64,000 nt of DNA from Arenicola marina (Eukaryota > Annelida > Polychaeta > Arenicolidae). Shown here in pieces: positions 1-10,850 of this stretch. The DNA is taken from positions 62,001 through 126,000 of the forward strand of contig CAXHSH010000664.1 of the NCBI GenBank assembly GCA_964019135.1, read 5' to 3'. Each line of letters begins with the position of its first letter. Position 1 is the first letter of the stretch. Position numbers and translations under genes: made by a program. The notes under the pieces are model-generated. The model had not been told where the DNA came from. It saw only the letters and a list, made by a program, of their open reading frames with translations, and did not search any database.

Positions 1-2044
1 GAATGTACTTGTAAAAGTATTTTCGGGTACGACGCAAACGCACTCTATTTGTCATCATTTATGGAAGAATTCCCCGTGGGACCCTTTTACCGCCGGCTCA
101 TGGAGGATAATTTCAAGCGTCAACGCTCCACCAGATATCTCAGCATGTTCCGATGGATGGATTGGTTGCAGAGAGTCAACCCTGAACTCCACATTCATCA
201 CCAACTGAACCAAGGTCGAGAAGTGAGAGTCGGAAACTATAGACTGGATGGTTTCAACCCGACGGACAATCAAGTGTATGAATTTCACGGTGAGTGCACT
301 CGTGTGAATGGGTTATGGTTATGGGTGGATAGGTTGACTCGGCTAGCTATATGTACTCAAAACTTGATGAGTAACGACAAGTTAAAGTACAGTTTTTACT
401 GTGTAACTAAAAATGATGCATCAGTATATAACGTGTTGCAGGCATTGTAAAATAGAAACTGGTGTTAGTTATTATTTTGTTCCTTTCTACAGGCTGTTAC
501 TACCACGGACATGACTGCGTGACCTACACTGATGAAGGAAAGGAGACAGAGAGACGAATTCGTCTAAAGAAAACGGAAAAACGCACCCGAATGCTAAGAA
601 AGTTAGGTTATGAAGTTGTTGAAAAGTGGGAGTGTGACTTTCAGAAAGAGATAAAGCAGTCTGAAAGGTTACGTGCTTTTGTCGCCGAAACTCATCCCCC
701 ATTTACAAAACAACACGGAGATGGTGTGGTGACAACAGAGACTTTGTTGGCGGCTGTACGAGACCAGACTTTCTTCGGGTTCATGGAGGTGGATATTGAA
801 GTACCCTCAACATGGACAGATCCCTCCATGAAGATCAAGGCGGGGGAATGAGTCCTAAGACGTATTTTTCAGAGTTTCCACCATTAATATGTACAAGTAA
901 TATTGAATTCGAGCACTGGGGACAACACATGCAGAGTTTTGTGGAGGAACATGACTTACCGAAAACTAGCAAACGGTTATTGGTGAGTGGATTGAAAGCT
1001 AAGCGATTGCTCATTACATCTCCCTTACTGAAATGGCATTTGGATCACGGACTGCATGTCACCAAAATTTATGACGTGGTGGAATATGCCCGTATGAAAT
1101 GTTATCTTCCCTTTGCAGAGAAAGTAACAAAAGCCAGACGTGCGGGTGATTGTGATCCCAAATTTGAATTATTGGCTTCACTGCACAAGTTACAAGGAAA
1201 TGCGGCTTATGGGTGTTTATTGTTAAACAAAACAAAATTCCGAAACGTGATGTTTTCCTTTGAAAAGGTAAAAGCCTGTCAAAAAGTGAATGATCCACTG
1301 TTTAGAAACTTGAATGAGATCACATCAGACATGTTTGAACTGGAAATGGCTAAAGGTAAAATCTCCATGGATTTACCCATTCAAAACGCCATGTTTGTTC
1401 TACAAAACGCTAAGAAACGAATGTTGCAGTATTATTTCGACTTTCTACGAGTTAGAGTAGATTATCGAAAATTTGAACTGTTAGAGACGGATACAGACAG
1501 TCTATATTTTGCACTATCCGAGAAGAGTTTGCAAGATGTTCTTCTTCCCGATCACAAAGAGAGTGTGTTGAATGATTTGTATGGACACTGCGGTGAAGAA
1601 GACATCAATGCCGATCGGTTCTATTTTCCGAGAGAGTGTTGCGATAGACACAGAAAACACGACAGTCGCACACCGGGTCTGTTTAAAGCGGAATACTGCA
1701 ACGGTCATGTATTTTATGGCTTGTCATCCAAGACATATCTTGTTGTTGGAGATGATGGTTCTGATAAAATGTCATGTAAGGGCATCCAAAAGAGCAGAGT
1801 GAACAATCCTCGAGAAATATTTCAAGATGTGATAGACAACAAAGCAACCCGTTCTATTACCAATCGCGGTTTCCTTGTTAAAAAGAATCAGATTTTGACT
1901 TACTCGCAAGATAGAGCCGGATTTGCTTATCTGTATGTCAAAAGGCAGATACAAGCTGATGGAATACATAGCCTTCCCCATGATATCACGCTATGTCCAT
2001 ATAGTGATGCGAAGCCAGAAACATGTGAAGACGTTTTATTGTGA
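1..2044 (+). pseudogene. polB: Polinton protein-primed DNA polymerase B, C-terminal part
   Basis: The region replicates the element's DNA by protein-primed synthesis in this family. A YDANALYL stretch near position 30 fits polymerase motif A. A conserved EFHG...H-x-H-D-C block typical of Polinton polymerases follows, and DTDS near 1490-1500 is motif C. The N-terminal exonuclease half lies beyond the left edge. It reads as several adjoining segments and is treated as a fossil. Confidence 0.9.
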
Positions 2045-2291
2045 AGCCATTGATGAATGTATTGCATCGGAATAAGTTCGTAAGATAAGATCGTAGTATA
2101 CACATGTGAGTAATTTTAGTTATAATGCTGGAATGTTATGTATCGCGAATTGTATGTTATATATCATCTTGGTAGATATAAATGTTAGTTTGTATGTTTT
2201 GTGTCGAATGTTTTGTGGTACAGAATAAATATAATCTACTCTTTATTTGATTCTTTATTTCATATAATCGCATAGACATAACGTCACTTAT

Positions 2292-2690
2292 TTAATGGTA
2301 CTCTTTGGCCAATTGCTCAATGACATCAGTCAACCACATGTAATCGGGCGTTGTCGAAGGTGGTTCTTCATTCGTGGGTTCAACTTGTGGCATTTTATTC
2401 GTCTTACATACGGGTGAGGAAACTTGTACTGTCTCACATCGGGTTGGGACGACATTTATCTGAGAAGGGGGCGGGTCCACTTCTACCGTCTCGCGTCCAA
2501 TCAGATTTAGGGCTCTGTCGATGGCCGCCGCGTTGTCCGCTACAGCTCGCCACGCTTGAGAAGTTAATTTTACGCGACGGCCTGATGGTAAAGAGATGTA
2601 TACCAGAAAGCCATTTTTGCTATTTCTTTCAATCTCCGCAAAATGGTCTTCGCCTAAAGGCAACTTTATACGATGAAACTTGACCTCCAT
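2292..2690 (-). CDS. Small Polinton protein, possibly PC4/p15-like
   Basis: A 132-aa protein on the opposite strand to the rest of the element. Residues 1-65 carry a short beta-rich segment with SGRRVKLTSQAW followed by a helix. This recalls the PC4/p15 single-stranded-DNA-binding fold, where a strand pair is followed by a K-x-x-S/T-x-x-x-W segment. The rest is Pro/Thr/Glu-rich. It starts about 430 bp from the divergent ATPase gene, with a TATA pair between them. The PC4 link is by eye and tentative. Confidence 0.5.
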   Translation of the reverse strand: MEVKFHRIKLPLGEDHFAEIERNSKNGFLVYISLPSGRRVKLTSQAWRAVADNAAAIDRALNLIGRETVEVDPPPSQINVVPTRCETVQVSSPVCKTNKMPQVEPTNEEPPSTTPDYMWLTDVIEQLAKEYH

Positions 2691-3119
2691 GATGTGTGTG
2701 ATGCTTCAAACTGCTGTCACATGCGTTATTGTCAAGCGTTTTATAACCAACCAACTACGACGCTTCCATTTGTGCTGACATCTGCGATATTTTCCATTAT
2801 TTCATAACGATGACTCATCTCGAACCTGCTAGAAGCACGCTCATATAGTGATGTCAGTTCTATAAATAGCACACGGTGACTCATCATCTTTTGACTGTAA
2901 CGGCAACATATTACAGGTGATGTCACTTCTATAAATAGCTTATAACCAACTGAGCGTTTGACGCGCTCAGTCCACACCATCTGTTACATTTTGAAATGGG
3001 CTTGCTCTGGAGTCAAAGTAGTGAAAAAACTTTTCAGTCTCACGCCCAATGGAAGGAAGGTGTTAAAATTACAAATTCATTGAAAGAGTACCAACACATT
3101 CTAAAAAGTTTTTAGCCCT
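2691..3119. promoter_or_regulatory. Divergent promoter region with paired TATAAATA boxes
   Basis: The space between the minus-strand small protein and the plus-strand ATPase holds no gene. Two TATAAATA boxes at 2861-2868 and 2930-2937 are each preceded by nearly the same GATGTCA(G/C)TTC sequence, so a roughly 69-bp unit is repeated. Similar boxes occur near 5680 and 6231 ahead of later genes of the element. This fits TATA-driven transcription, by inference. Confidence 0.5.
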
Positions 3120-3736
3120 ACTCTACCTATTTCCTCGCTGGTCCTTCCAAGTGTGGGAAGACTCAATGGATACAAAGATTTATACATCATAAGAATAAGA
3201 TGTTTCAAGATCCCTCACCCGGTAAAGTTATTTATTTCTACGGGGTTTGGCAACATACTTTTGAACAGATGGAACGTGACGGTATCATATTTGTTAAAGG
3301 CTTACCGACGATGAAAGAAGTGGATACTTATGGAGATGGAGAACATACGCTGTTGGTGATTGATGATCTTTATCTAGAAGCGGCGGCTTCTACTCTCGTC
3401 AGCAACTTATTTACGCGTGAATCACATCACAGAAAGCTAAGCGTCGTCTTAGTGAGTCAAAATCTATTTCACGCGGGACGCTATTCGAGAACTATACAAC
3501 TGAATACAGAGTATTTAGTATTATTCAAAAGCCCACGTGACGCCAATCAGATTCAGTATCTGGCGAGGCAGTTATACCCTCATCACGTACAGGCTTTCAT
3601 GAGTGCCTACCAGGATGCAACGTCTGGGATGCATGGGTATTTAGTGGTGGACGCCACCGTTAACGCTTTGGACGACTACCGATTGCGGTCGCGCGTGTTT
3701 CCTGGTGAAGACATGTGGATCTACACCTATAAATAA
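3120..3736 (+). pseudogene. Polinton packaging ATPase (A32/FtsK-HerA type)
   Basis: A P-loop GPSKCGKT near 3145 is the Walker A motif and LLVIDD near 3352-3370 is Walker B. A conserved LVSQNLF follows, as in the viral genome-packaging ATPases of this family. In the family it pumps DNA into the capsid. It sits directly upstream of two small unknown genes and the integrase, the usual Polinton order. Confidence 0.85.
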
Positions 3737-3773
3737 CGTGTCTCCCGCATTGTTTCGGCAGACAACTGTGGAA

Positions 3774-4124
3774 ATGTCCAACAAAGTGAAGGAAGAGAGC
3801 GATTTTCTCAGCTTAGTGGCCAAGGCAGATCCCCAACAAAGACTAGCGCTCCTTTCAACAGCTTCATCCAACCAAGTTCTTGTTTTGCGTGAAATCATTA
3901 TAAATATTTTACGTGGACGTTTTGCATTGACAGCTGAACAGATTCAAGTGCTGAATCCATTCAAACGCTTTTTACGACTTTTATCTCAATCCTCATCAAC
4001 GTTGTCAGCCTCCAGGACTCTATTGAGACGACATAGTAAACATATTCAGATACTTCTTCAGACGGTTTGGTCTCACTTGCATCCACTGCTACGCGATGAA
4101 GAAAGCCGTTCTGATACCTATTGA
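3774..4124 (+). CDS. Polinton small hypothetical protein
   Basis: About 116 residues from the ATG at 3774. It is rich in Leu, Ser and Arg with a probable helical C-terminal half. Similar short Leu/Arg-rich proteins sit next to the ATPase in many Polintons but have no agreed function. It overlaps the next frame slightly. Confidence 0.5.
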   Translation: MSNKVKEESDFLSLVAKADPQQRLALLSTASSNQVLVLREIIINILRGRFALTAEQIQVLNPFKRFLRLLSQSSSTLSASRTLLRRHSKHIQILLQTVWSHLHPLLRDEESRSDTY

Positions 4125-4581
4125 GAAATACGACCGATGGATGAAACTCATACAACAAGAGACACCACAACCCGAGGGAGAAATCTCTCCTCGACATGAT
4201 ATCACTGTTGTTCGTGCTGCTTCGCCTATTCCCACTGAGGATAAAGTGACACATAAGCTGAATGAAGCAGTTATTGTCAGTGCGTTACCGAAAAATTGTC
4301 AACATAAAATGAAGTCGTTGTTGGATTTGATAGAATCTGACATAAAATGGAATGAACGAGGGGAAGTCTTCATTCGAGAATCGTTCATCCCCGGAAGCCA
4401 CATCGTCGATCTTTTGAAAGACGTCTGCCGCCAATCTACACGGTTTACCCCGAGAGGAGCGAATGAATTTTACCAGCTTCTGCGGGAAAGAAATGTCCCC
4501 TTAAGTTTCATCACCAACACACAACGACTTCGGGGATTGAGAGCTGAGGAGCATCCCCCTTCGCAGTGGATTACATTATAA
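4096..4581 (+). CDS. Polinton hypothetical protein before integrase
   Basis: A 161-aa frame starting MKKAVLIPIEKYDRW and ending 4 bp before the integrase start. It has no motif I recognise. The N-terminus resembles short Polinton proteins of unknown role that begin with a Lys-rich ...VLIP-x-E-x-Y stretch. The tight spacing with the integrase supports it as part of the same element. Confidence 0.55.
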   Translation: MKKAVLIPIEKYDRWMKLIQQETPQPEGEISPRHDITVVRAASPIPTEDKVTHKLNEAVIVSALPKNCQHKMKSLLDLIESDIKWNERGEVFIRESFIPGSHIVDLLKDVCRQSTRFTPRGANEFYQLLRERNVPLSFITNTQRLRGLRAEEHPPSQWITL

Positions 4582-4584
4582 ACG

Positions 4585-5667
4585 ATGGAAGATGTTTTGT
4601 CTCGCATATACTTTGATCCTAACCACCCCGCAGCCTTCAGCGGTCCATCGCGATTGTACAATACATTGAGAGCGGAAGGTGTACAAGTGACGCGTTCACA
4701 AATCCGACAATTTCTACGAAGTCAACAAGTGTACACTCTTCACCGTCCCATCAGGAAATCATCACATGAACGTCAAGTGGTGGTGGGTGGCTTAGGCTAC
4801 CAATGGGATGCGGATTTGGCGGATATGGTAAAATACAAGGACAGTAACGACAAGTACATCTATATTCTAGTAGCCATCGACATCTTGTCCAGATACGCAT
4901 ATACACGAGCTCTCCCACCAAAGAAAGGAACAGATGTAGCGGCAGCTTTTGAAGATATTTTTCAACACGCGCAAGCCCCCTCCCATCTTCGCACGGATAA
5001 AGGACAAGAATTCAAAGCCAAGACGGTGCAGCGTGTGTTGAGAAAGCACGAGTGTAAACATTTTGTCAGCCATTCCGTTACCAAAGCCAATTACGCTGAA
5101 CGTTTCATTAAAACGTTGAAAGGACATATTACTCGTTATTTCTTTCACAAACAATCGCACCGATGGATCGATGTACTGCAACCCATGACGGAGAGTTACA
5201 ACAGTTCCTTTCACCGATCCATACAAATGTCACCACGAGAGGTCAATACGGATAATGAAGTAGAGGTGTGGCAGGGAGTTTAACATCCCGCTATCCCTCG
5301 TCCACTTCGTTCATCGGTATTCATATTCCCCATTGGCAGTCACGTACGCGTATCTTACATCAGAGGGATATTTTCTAGAGAATACGATGAAAAATGGTCG
5401 GGAGAAGTGTTTAAAGTTCACAGTCGTCAAATGCGAGAAGGAATTCCTTCGTATGAGATTGAAGATCTTACCGGTGAACGCATCGTAGGTTCTTTTCGAC
5501 AAAGTGAACTGCAACGAGTCAAGTATGACCCCGAGGGATTATTTCACGTGGAAAAGATCTTAAAAAGAAGACGACGCGGTCGCCGTCAAGAAGTATTGGT
5601 TCGCTTCCGTGGTTGGCCGTCAAAATTTGATACGTGGATGGACGCACGACAAGTCGAAAAGGTATAA
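4585..5667 (+). pseudogene. int: Polinton integrase with C-terminal chromodomain
   Basis: This is a retroviral-type (rve) integrase that inserts the element. The core has the D,D,E arrangement: WDADLAD near 4800, RTDKGQE near 4995 and the ERFIK segment near 5098. The downstream segment at 5530-5667 reads as a chromodomain (V-E-K-I-L then FRGWPSKFDTW), which in integrases of this kind is thought to steer insertion to methylated chromatin. Treated as a fossil. Confidence 0.88.
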
Positions 5668-5753
5668 GCCCAGTAGCAGCATATATAAATAGTTGTGAAA
5701 GCATGACAACTACAATAGTCGTCACTGAGCGATACACACACGTCGCACCCAAA

Positions 5754-6236
5754 ATGACTTTTACCACTTACATCCTGTTGTGTGTGTTTTGCGGGAGAGG
5801 ATTGTGCGGTTGTCATACCTCCATGTTTATGAACACCATATCTTGCATGGGACTTGAGATAGAACAGTTTCCCGATGTCACCGAATCCGTTCGACTTCAA
5901 ACCAGTCACATCGACATCTTGAATACATCCCTTACCACGTTACCAACTCTGTCGCGAGAGGCGTGGCCCAACTTGTGGACTATGGAAGTGCGAGATAACA
6001 GATGGCTTGCGTGTGAAAAAGTTTTGTCATTTCAAAACTACTCGCAAGACTGGTTGCTTTTGGTGACAGACTGCGACGATGCAAATGTAAATTATCCCTG
6101 TCTACAAAGTCTGCCTTCTCACGACAACCGCTGGACTGGACTTGTTATAATATTATTTGCCTTGACAATCGTAGCGTCTACTTGCGTTATCATTCAGCTA
6201 CACGTCATCAGAGAAGAACATCAAGTCGTCCTATAA
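5754..6236 (+). CDS. Polinton-encoded type I membrane protein
   Basis: From the ATG at 5754 about 160 residues. It has a hydrophobic signal peptide (TYILLCVFCG), a Cys-containing ectodomain with leucine-rich-like spacing, then one transmembrane helix (LVIILFALTIVAS) and a short tail. A TATAAATA-like box precedes it near 5680. The position between integrase and capsid genes is right for an accessory surface protein. Function unknown. Confidence 0.55.
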   Translation: MTFTTYILLCVFCGRGLCGCHTSMFMNTISCMGLEIEQFPDVTESVRLQTSHIDILNTSLTTLPTLSREAWPNLWTMEVRDNRWLACEKVLSFQNYSQDWLLLVTDCDDANVNYPCLQSLPSHDNRWTGLVIILFALTIVASTCVIIQLHVIREEHQVVL

Positions 6237-6266
6237 ATACGAGAACAGTCGTGCGGACTGTTTCAG

Positions 6267-6660
6267 TTGATGATGCAGAGGCAACCTTTTCACATCTATC
6301 TCACTAGCGCCGATTCCAAAGAGTATTATCAAGGAAATACTCCGAGCGACTTCACCGTTCGTTTCAATAATCCCATTCCCCTACCCGGACATTGGGTGTG
6401 CGCACTATTGGATGCCACGACACCTAAGGGGTGGCGAAAAGAATCATTGATTTGTGCGAACGTATGCGACGTCTCCTTTACTCCCCACGGAAACCTTTCC
6501 ATTTTAAGACGGGGATTCGACCGCGCCATTTTAAATTTGCAATATAAACTGACTTGAGAATATTTCTACTTTCCAACTCGGGTGTTGCATTTAAACAATC
6601 TCCCACCGACGAGTGGTCGTGCGTTTTATATTTCGTACCCACTCCCGGTTCCTGATCATC
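6267..6660 (+). pseudogene. Polinton minor capsid (penton-like) protein
   Basis: The start (QPFHIYLTSADS then NTPSDFTVRFNNPIPLPG and W-x-CALLDA) is the conserved N-terminus of the single-jelly-roll minor capsid protein of Polintons. It lies just before the major capsid gene, as is usual. Treated as a fossil. Confidence 0.8.
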
Positions 6661-7020
6661 ATGAGATATATCCCATTTACCCTCGACGTGGAAAAGTTGA
6701 ACCGATATTACATGGCGCAGGCCAAAGGAGATGAAACTCACCAAAGAGGTTCGGGTGGAGCGAGAGGCAACGTTACTTTTGTCTCCCCCGTGGCGCAAAC
6801 TGTGTCTCGCGCCAGATCTCGTCTTCGACGGATGAATGAGACTATAAAAGCATCGTCTTCCGCCAAGAACCGTAGACGAAGAAAAAGACTGCCAGTGCGA
6901 GTACTGCCCAAAGAAAGAGAAAGTTGAACGCAAGCAGAAAGAAGAAGAAAAAGGCTGTTGCAGCAAAAAAGAAGAAGAGACCCGTCAAGAAAACTTCACG
7001 TCGAAAGAGTCACTCCACAC
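6661..7020 (+). pseudogene. Basic Polinton protein (Arg/Lys-rich tail)
   Basis: About 90 residues from the ATG at 6661. It begins with an ordinary segment and then becomes strongly basic, with RNRRRRKR-like and Lys-rich runs up to the major capsid gene. Composition suggests DNA binding inside a particle, like adenovirus core proteins. This is inference from charge and position only. Confidence 0.45.
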
Positions 7021-7042
7021 CTACTAGAGATATATTTACGAT

Positions 7043-8144
7043 ATGAGCGGTGAAGAAATGGAAACAAGCGGAGAGAGTTTTACATCTTGTCTTGATGTCT
7101 TTCGTCTACCCCCTACAGAATCGCTTGTGGAAAAGAAAAAATACATAGAATATCGTCCTCTCACTCAAGTAACGGAGGGAGCTCCCATTGAATTCGTCAT
7201 AGCGGCGAGCCAGGGTCAATACATAGATCTGAAGAACTCCTTTCTTTCCTTGAAAGCGAGAATTGTGGATAAAAACGGTCAAGCTTTGGCCGTGGGTAAG
7301 CTGGCGTCTCCCATCAACTTGATCTTCCAAAGTCTGTTTCAACAAGTGGATGTCAGCTTACAAGGAAACAAAATCACACAGACGGGAGTAAATTTTGCAC
7401 ACGAAGCATATTTGGATACTTTGCTTCACGCTAATGCTGACCAAGCGAATGGCAAGTTGCAATCCGAAGGCTTCTTTCTCGATACTTCCGCGTTTATGGA
7501 TGAAGCCAGTCCTTTATCCACCAACGGAGGATTAACACAGCGCTACGCTCTGTTCCAACAAGGGAGGTGGGTGGAACTCCTCGGACAACTAAGAGTCGAC
7601 TTTTTCCAACAAGAAAAATATTTGTTGGATAACGTGGATATGGGACTACGATTGTGGCTTAACAAACCTGATTTCTATCTCATGACTCCCGAGACGGATG
7701 AAGGTTACCGACTGCAACTCACAGACGTCATTTTCCACATATGCAAGGTCAATGTAGTCCCTCAAATTATTGAAGCGCATGCAGATGTATTGCAGACAAT
7801 CACTGCCAAGTATCCCTATTTGAAAAGGGATTCTAAAAGAATATTCTCTATTACGAGGAGAGAATTCATTCGCCTTCGAAAGCATCTTTCAAGGAAGAGT
7901 ACCTCAGAAAATTACCATTGCCTTGGTGAAATCGGTTGCCTACAACGGTGATTACCAACAGAATCCCTTCAACTGTATCCATCAACAATTGAAGCAGAAC
8001 TTCCCCCGACAGCAAGCGGGATCACTGAAAATTCAAGGCCACTTTGAGACGGCGCTCCCTGAAAACACCGATGTGCTGATCATTGGAGAATTTCCTCGAG
8101 TGCTTCACGTGGATGCCAGTCGAAACGTATTTCTACACTCATGA
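7043..8144 (+). pseudogene. Polinton major capsid protein
   Basis: This is a double-jelly-roll hexon-like capsid protein. The conserved N-terminal block (Y-I-E-Y-R-P then G-x-P-I-E-F and Y-I-D-L-K-x-S) and the FQQVDVSLQG segment are typical of Polinton capsids. It is followed within a few bases by the protease. Treated as a fossil. Confidence 0.88.
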
Positions 8145-8614
8145 ATACGTCTCAATTACAAACAGCCCTAGAAAGGGATTCGTGTTGGAGATGGAGACAA
8201 TTCGCCGTCTTGGCGGCCGATCAGTTTCACGTTGACCTTCCACCTGGTGGCTATATCGTGAATACAGATAGATCCAATCAACCAGGAAGACACTGGTTGG
8301 CTTTCTATAAAATGTCATCGGGGAAAATTGAGATGTTTGACTCACTAGGAAAACCAATTCGTGCCCATGTGAACCTTAAACACTTGGAATATTTTATTCA
8401 ACAACCGATGAGAGCGGTGTGGCAGTCACTTGGCACAGATGTATGTCGAAATTACTCCATGTCACGAATCTATCGAGAGTATTGGTCTCCAAACACCATG
8501 TGCAATGACAACTATATTCATAATTTCCGATCTATTCACTTTCCGCGTATCACTCGCCGGCAGTCCCCGCGTTTTATGCAAACCGCGTGCAAGACCTCTT
8601 TACCAATTGACTAA
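8141..8614 (+). CDS. Polinton adenain-type cysteine protease
   Basis: A 157-aa protein of the Ulp1/adenovirus protease fold. The RHWLAF segment carries the family's catalytic His, and FDSLG the acidic partner. In this family the protease matures the capsid proteins. It overlaps the end of the capsid gene and is the last gene of the element. Confidence 0.82.
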   Translation: MNTSQLQTALERDSCWRWRQFAVLAADQFHVDLPPGGYIVNTDRSNQPGRHWLAFYKMSSGKIEMFDSLGKPIRAHVNLKHLEYFIQQPMRAVWQSLGTDVCRNYSMSRIYREYWSPNTMCNDNYIHNFRSIHFPRITRRQSPRFMQTACKTSLPID

Positions 8615-8640
8615 ATTGTCATGTATAATAATATGATATG

Positions 8641-9390
8641 AATATTTGTATATTTTTGTGATACTCAGTTTTTCACCACGATAGATGTTGTAGCGGGTAA
8701 TGGTGTTCATGTATTGTAGTGATATAGGAATAAAAACTTTGCAAAATGGATGATTGTATTTGCGTTAATATGGTTTACTCGATACATATCCTTAGGTTTT
8801 TACAAACAAACAAACATATTACACAGCTTATAGGATCTCACATGGCCTGATTACATTGATTATATACACGTGTCATTGACGATTAGTCGTACTGTAACGC
8901 GAGAATATACAGTTTACATGGCGATATCTATAGCGATTAAATGATTTACTGTTTCATCAAAGCAAAAGGAGTGTTCATCTATTACCTATTCATAATAGTA
9001 CTTGATCGCAGATTGAAGACTTCAAACAATGATTAATGACATAGTTAACACCTTCATTGCCTCTTCCGCCACCTATGTCTTCTTCATTCACTCGTACTAT
9101 AGCACGAGAACATAGACAAACAATGATTAATAACCTTGTTGAATATACCTATTTACATACTACTTTATACTATTTATACCCCGTACTATAACGCGGAAAC
9201 AAAGACTTCAAGCAATTATGAATAACCTTGTTGACAGCTTAATTAGCTATTTACATCGTAATTTATGCTAATTATACCCCGTGCTATAGCACGGAAACAA
9301 AGACTTTTGACAAAAATTAATGACCTCATTAACTCGTGACCGGCAATTTCAAATCGATATTTCAAAATTTTCCACAGGGGGGGGGGGGGG
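8641..9390. repeat. AT-rich gene-free stretch with ~90-bp imperfect repeats
   Basis: No coding signal. From about 8885 to 9345 a CGTACTATAGCACG-like core followed by GAAACAAAGAC recurs about every 90 bp (near 8889, 9095, 9182 and 9280). A G homopolymer lies at about 9377-9390. The repeats could be the Polinton's terminal region or an unrelated short tandem array. The other end of the element is not in the window, so this cannot be decided here. Confidence 0.55.
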
Positions 9391-10360
9391 TGTGTGCTTG
9401 ATGTCTCTGGACTCACTCTCCCTACTACTCATGTGATCAGCGGCGATGGAATCCAGCCAAACCAGCAAACGTAATGAAGATTCAGCAACTCCCCACACCC
9501 CACAATGTAAAAGATGTGAGATCATTCCTAGGGATGGGAAGCTACTACAGGCGATTCATCAAGGACTTCTCGAAGCGAGCACGACCATTGACAGAATTAA
9601 CGAAAAAGAATAACCCATTCAACTGGATAGCAGAATGTAAAGATGCCTTTCAAGACCTGAAGCAAGCCCTGATCAGCACTGAGGTCATGGCGCACCCGAT
9701 GCAGGAAGGCGATTATGTCTTAGATACTGATGCCAGTGACCATATCACTGGAGCTGTGCTGTCTCAAATACAACAGGGACAAGAAAGAGTGGTAGCCTAT
9801 GACAGCCGCATGCTTAACCGAGCTGAAAAGAATTACTGTGTCACAGATAAAGAGCTACTCGCTGTACGCCACTTCGCAGAGTATTTCCGCCAATATCTGC
9901 TGGGCAGAGTCTTACAAGTCAGAACTGACCACCAAGCCTTAGTCTGGCTATTCAGGTTAAAGGAGCTCAAGAGCAGGATCACCAGATGAATATAAATACT
10001 GTCTGAGTATGACTTTACCATACAATACCGGCCCGGAAACAAACACATAAACGCAGACTTTATGTCAAGATGTGAGACCCCACAAGACTGCCAGTGTCCT
10101 GAAGTTGACAACATGGAAATGCTGAGATGCGGCCCCTGTTCGAAATGCAGCAAACGAGCCACGGAAATGCGCAGTTCATTTACCAAGCCAGAGGAAAACC
10201 AGTCTGGAGAGAATCTCCGACCAGCCTCTGAAGAGCAGATTTATGGAATTATGGATTATAATCATGCACTTACTTTCCATGAGACAACTATTACCAACAG
10301 CAAGAAGATACGGCAGGTGACTACACGTTCACAAGACCAGAGACGGAAAAATCAACCCAC
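9391..10360 (+). mobile_element. Ty3-type LTR retrotransposon pol fragment (fossil)
   Basis: The piece covers the end of reverse transcriptase and the RNase H part of a Ty3/gypsy pol. SYYRRFIKDF and LTKK-x-x-PF-x-W are the RT connection region, DTDAS begins RNase H, and RTDHQALVWL follows, with a later NADFMSR segment. No LTRs can be assigned to it. It is a truncated, broken relic that ends where the next LTR element begins. Confidence 0.85.
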
Positions 10361-10362
10361 CC

Positions 10363-10850
10363 TGTGGTATCCCAGGTCCATTGCTTTTGCGCCATACTGT
10401 AGTTTGCGCGCGTGAGTTACTATAGCAACCACAGCGGTGATGTCACCGCTTGGATTGAGTTTGAAGTCAGTTAGTCAGTCCGCGGCGTTGCCGGGGGACG
10501 GGTTTTAGCTAGCCAGCTAAGAGGGATTTAGTTGGATTCACCGCCCTGCGGAGCAAGGGGCTGGCAGCAGTTTCACCAACTGCTGCCAGGTAAGTGACAC
10601 CGATAACGGAGTTCGTGACTTGTGGTTAATTTGGGTTTAAGGGTGTTTAAGTAAATCATTGAAACTAAACCGCTTCGTTTCGCCTCAGTGCCTTCGCCAC
10701 CACGTGTTAACGAACACCCAGTTGGGGTTGTCGAAATTAAGTTTAGAAGTAATTAGAATAACACAACGAGAAGTACATTAAAGTAAACTAAAGACCGCCC
10801 CCCATTACTAAAATATCACATTTGGTGCCGTGACCAGGATAAAATATCAC
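10363..10850 (+). repeat. Left LTR of the non-autonomous element
   Basis: Matches 13774-14277 over its length and starts and ends with the TG...CA pattern of LTRs. The end carries an internal duplicate of the primer-site-like sequence GGTGCCGTGACC. Confidence 0.75.

Larger units (their letters stand above)
1..8640 (+). mobile_element. Polinton/Maverick element, right-hand part (fossil)
   Basis: The gene set is diagnostic for Polintons: protein-primed family-B DNA polymerase, A32-type packaging ATPase, retroviral-type integrase with a chromodomain, penton-like minor capsid, double-jelly-roll major capsid and adenovirus-type protease, nearly all on the plus strand. The left end lies outside the window, so the terminal inverted repeats cannot be paired. 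The right end is placed just after the protease by loss of coding signal. Several genes are still in long readable stretches and a handful of breaks are visible, so it looks broken but not ancient. TATAAATA-like boxes sit ahead of several of its genes. Confidence 0.93.
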
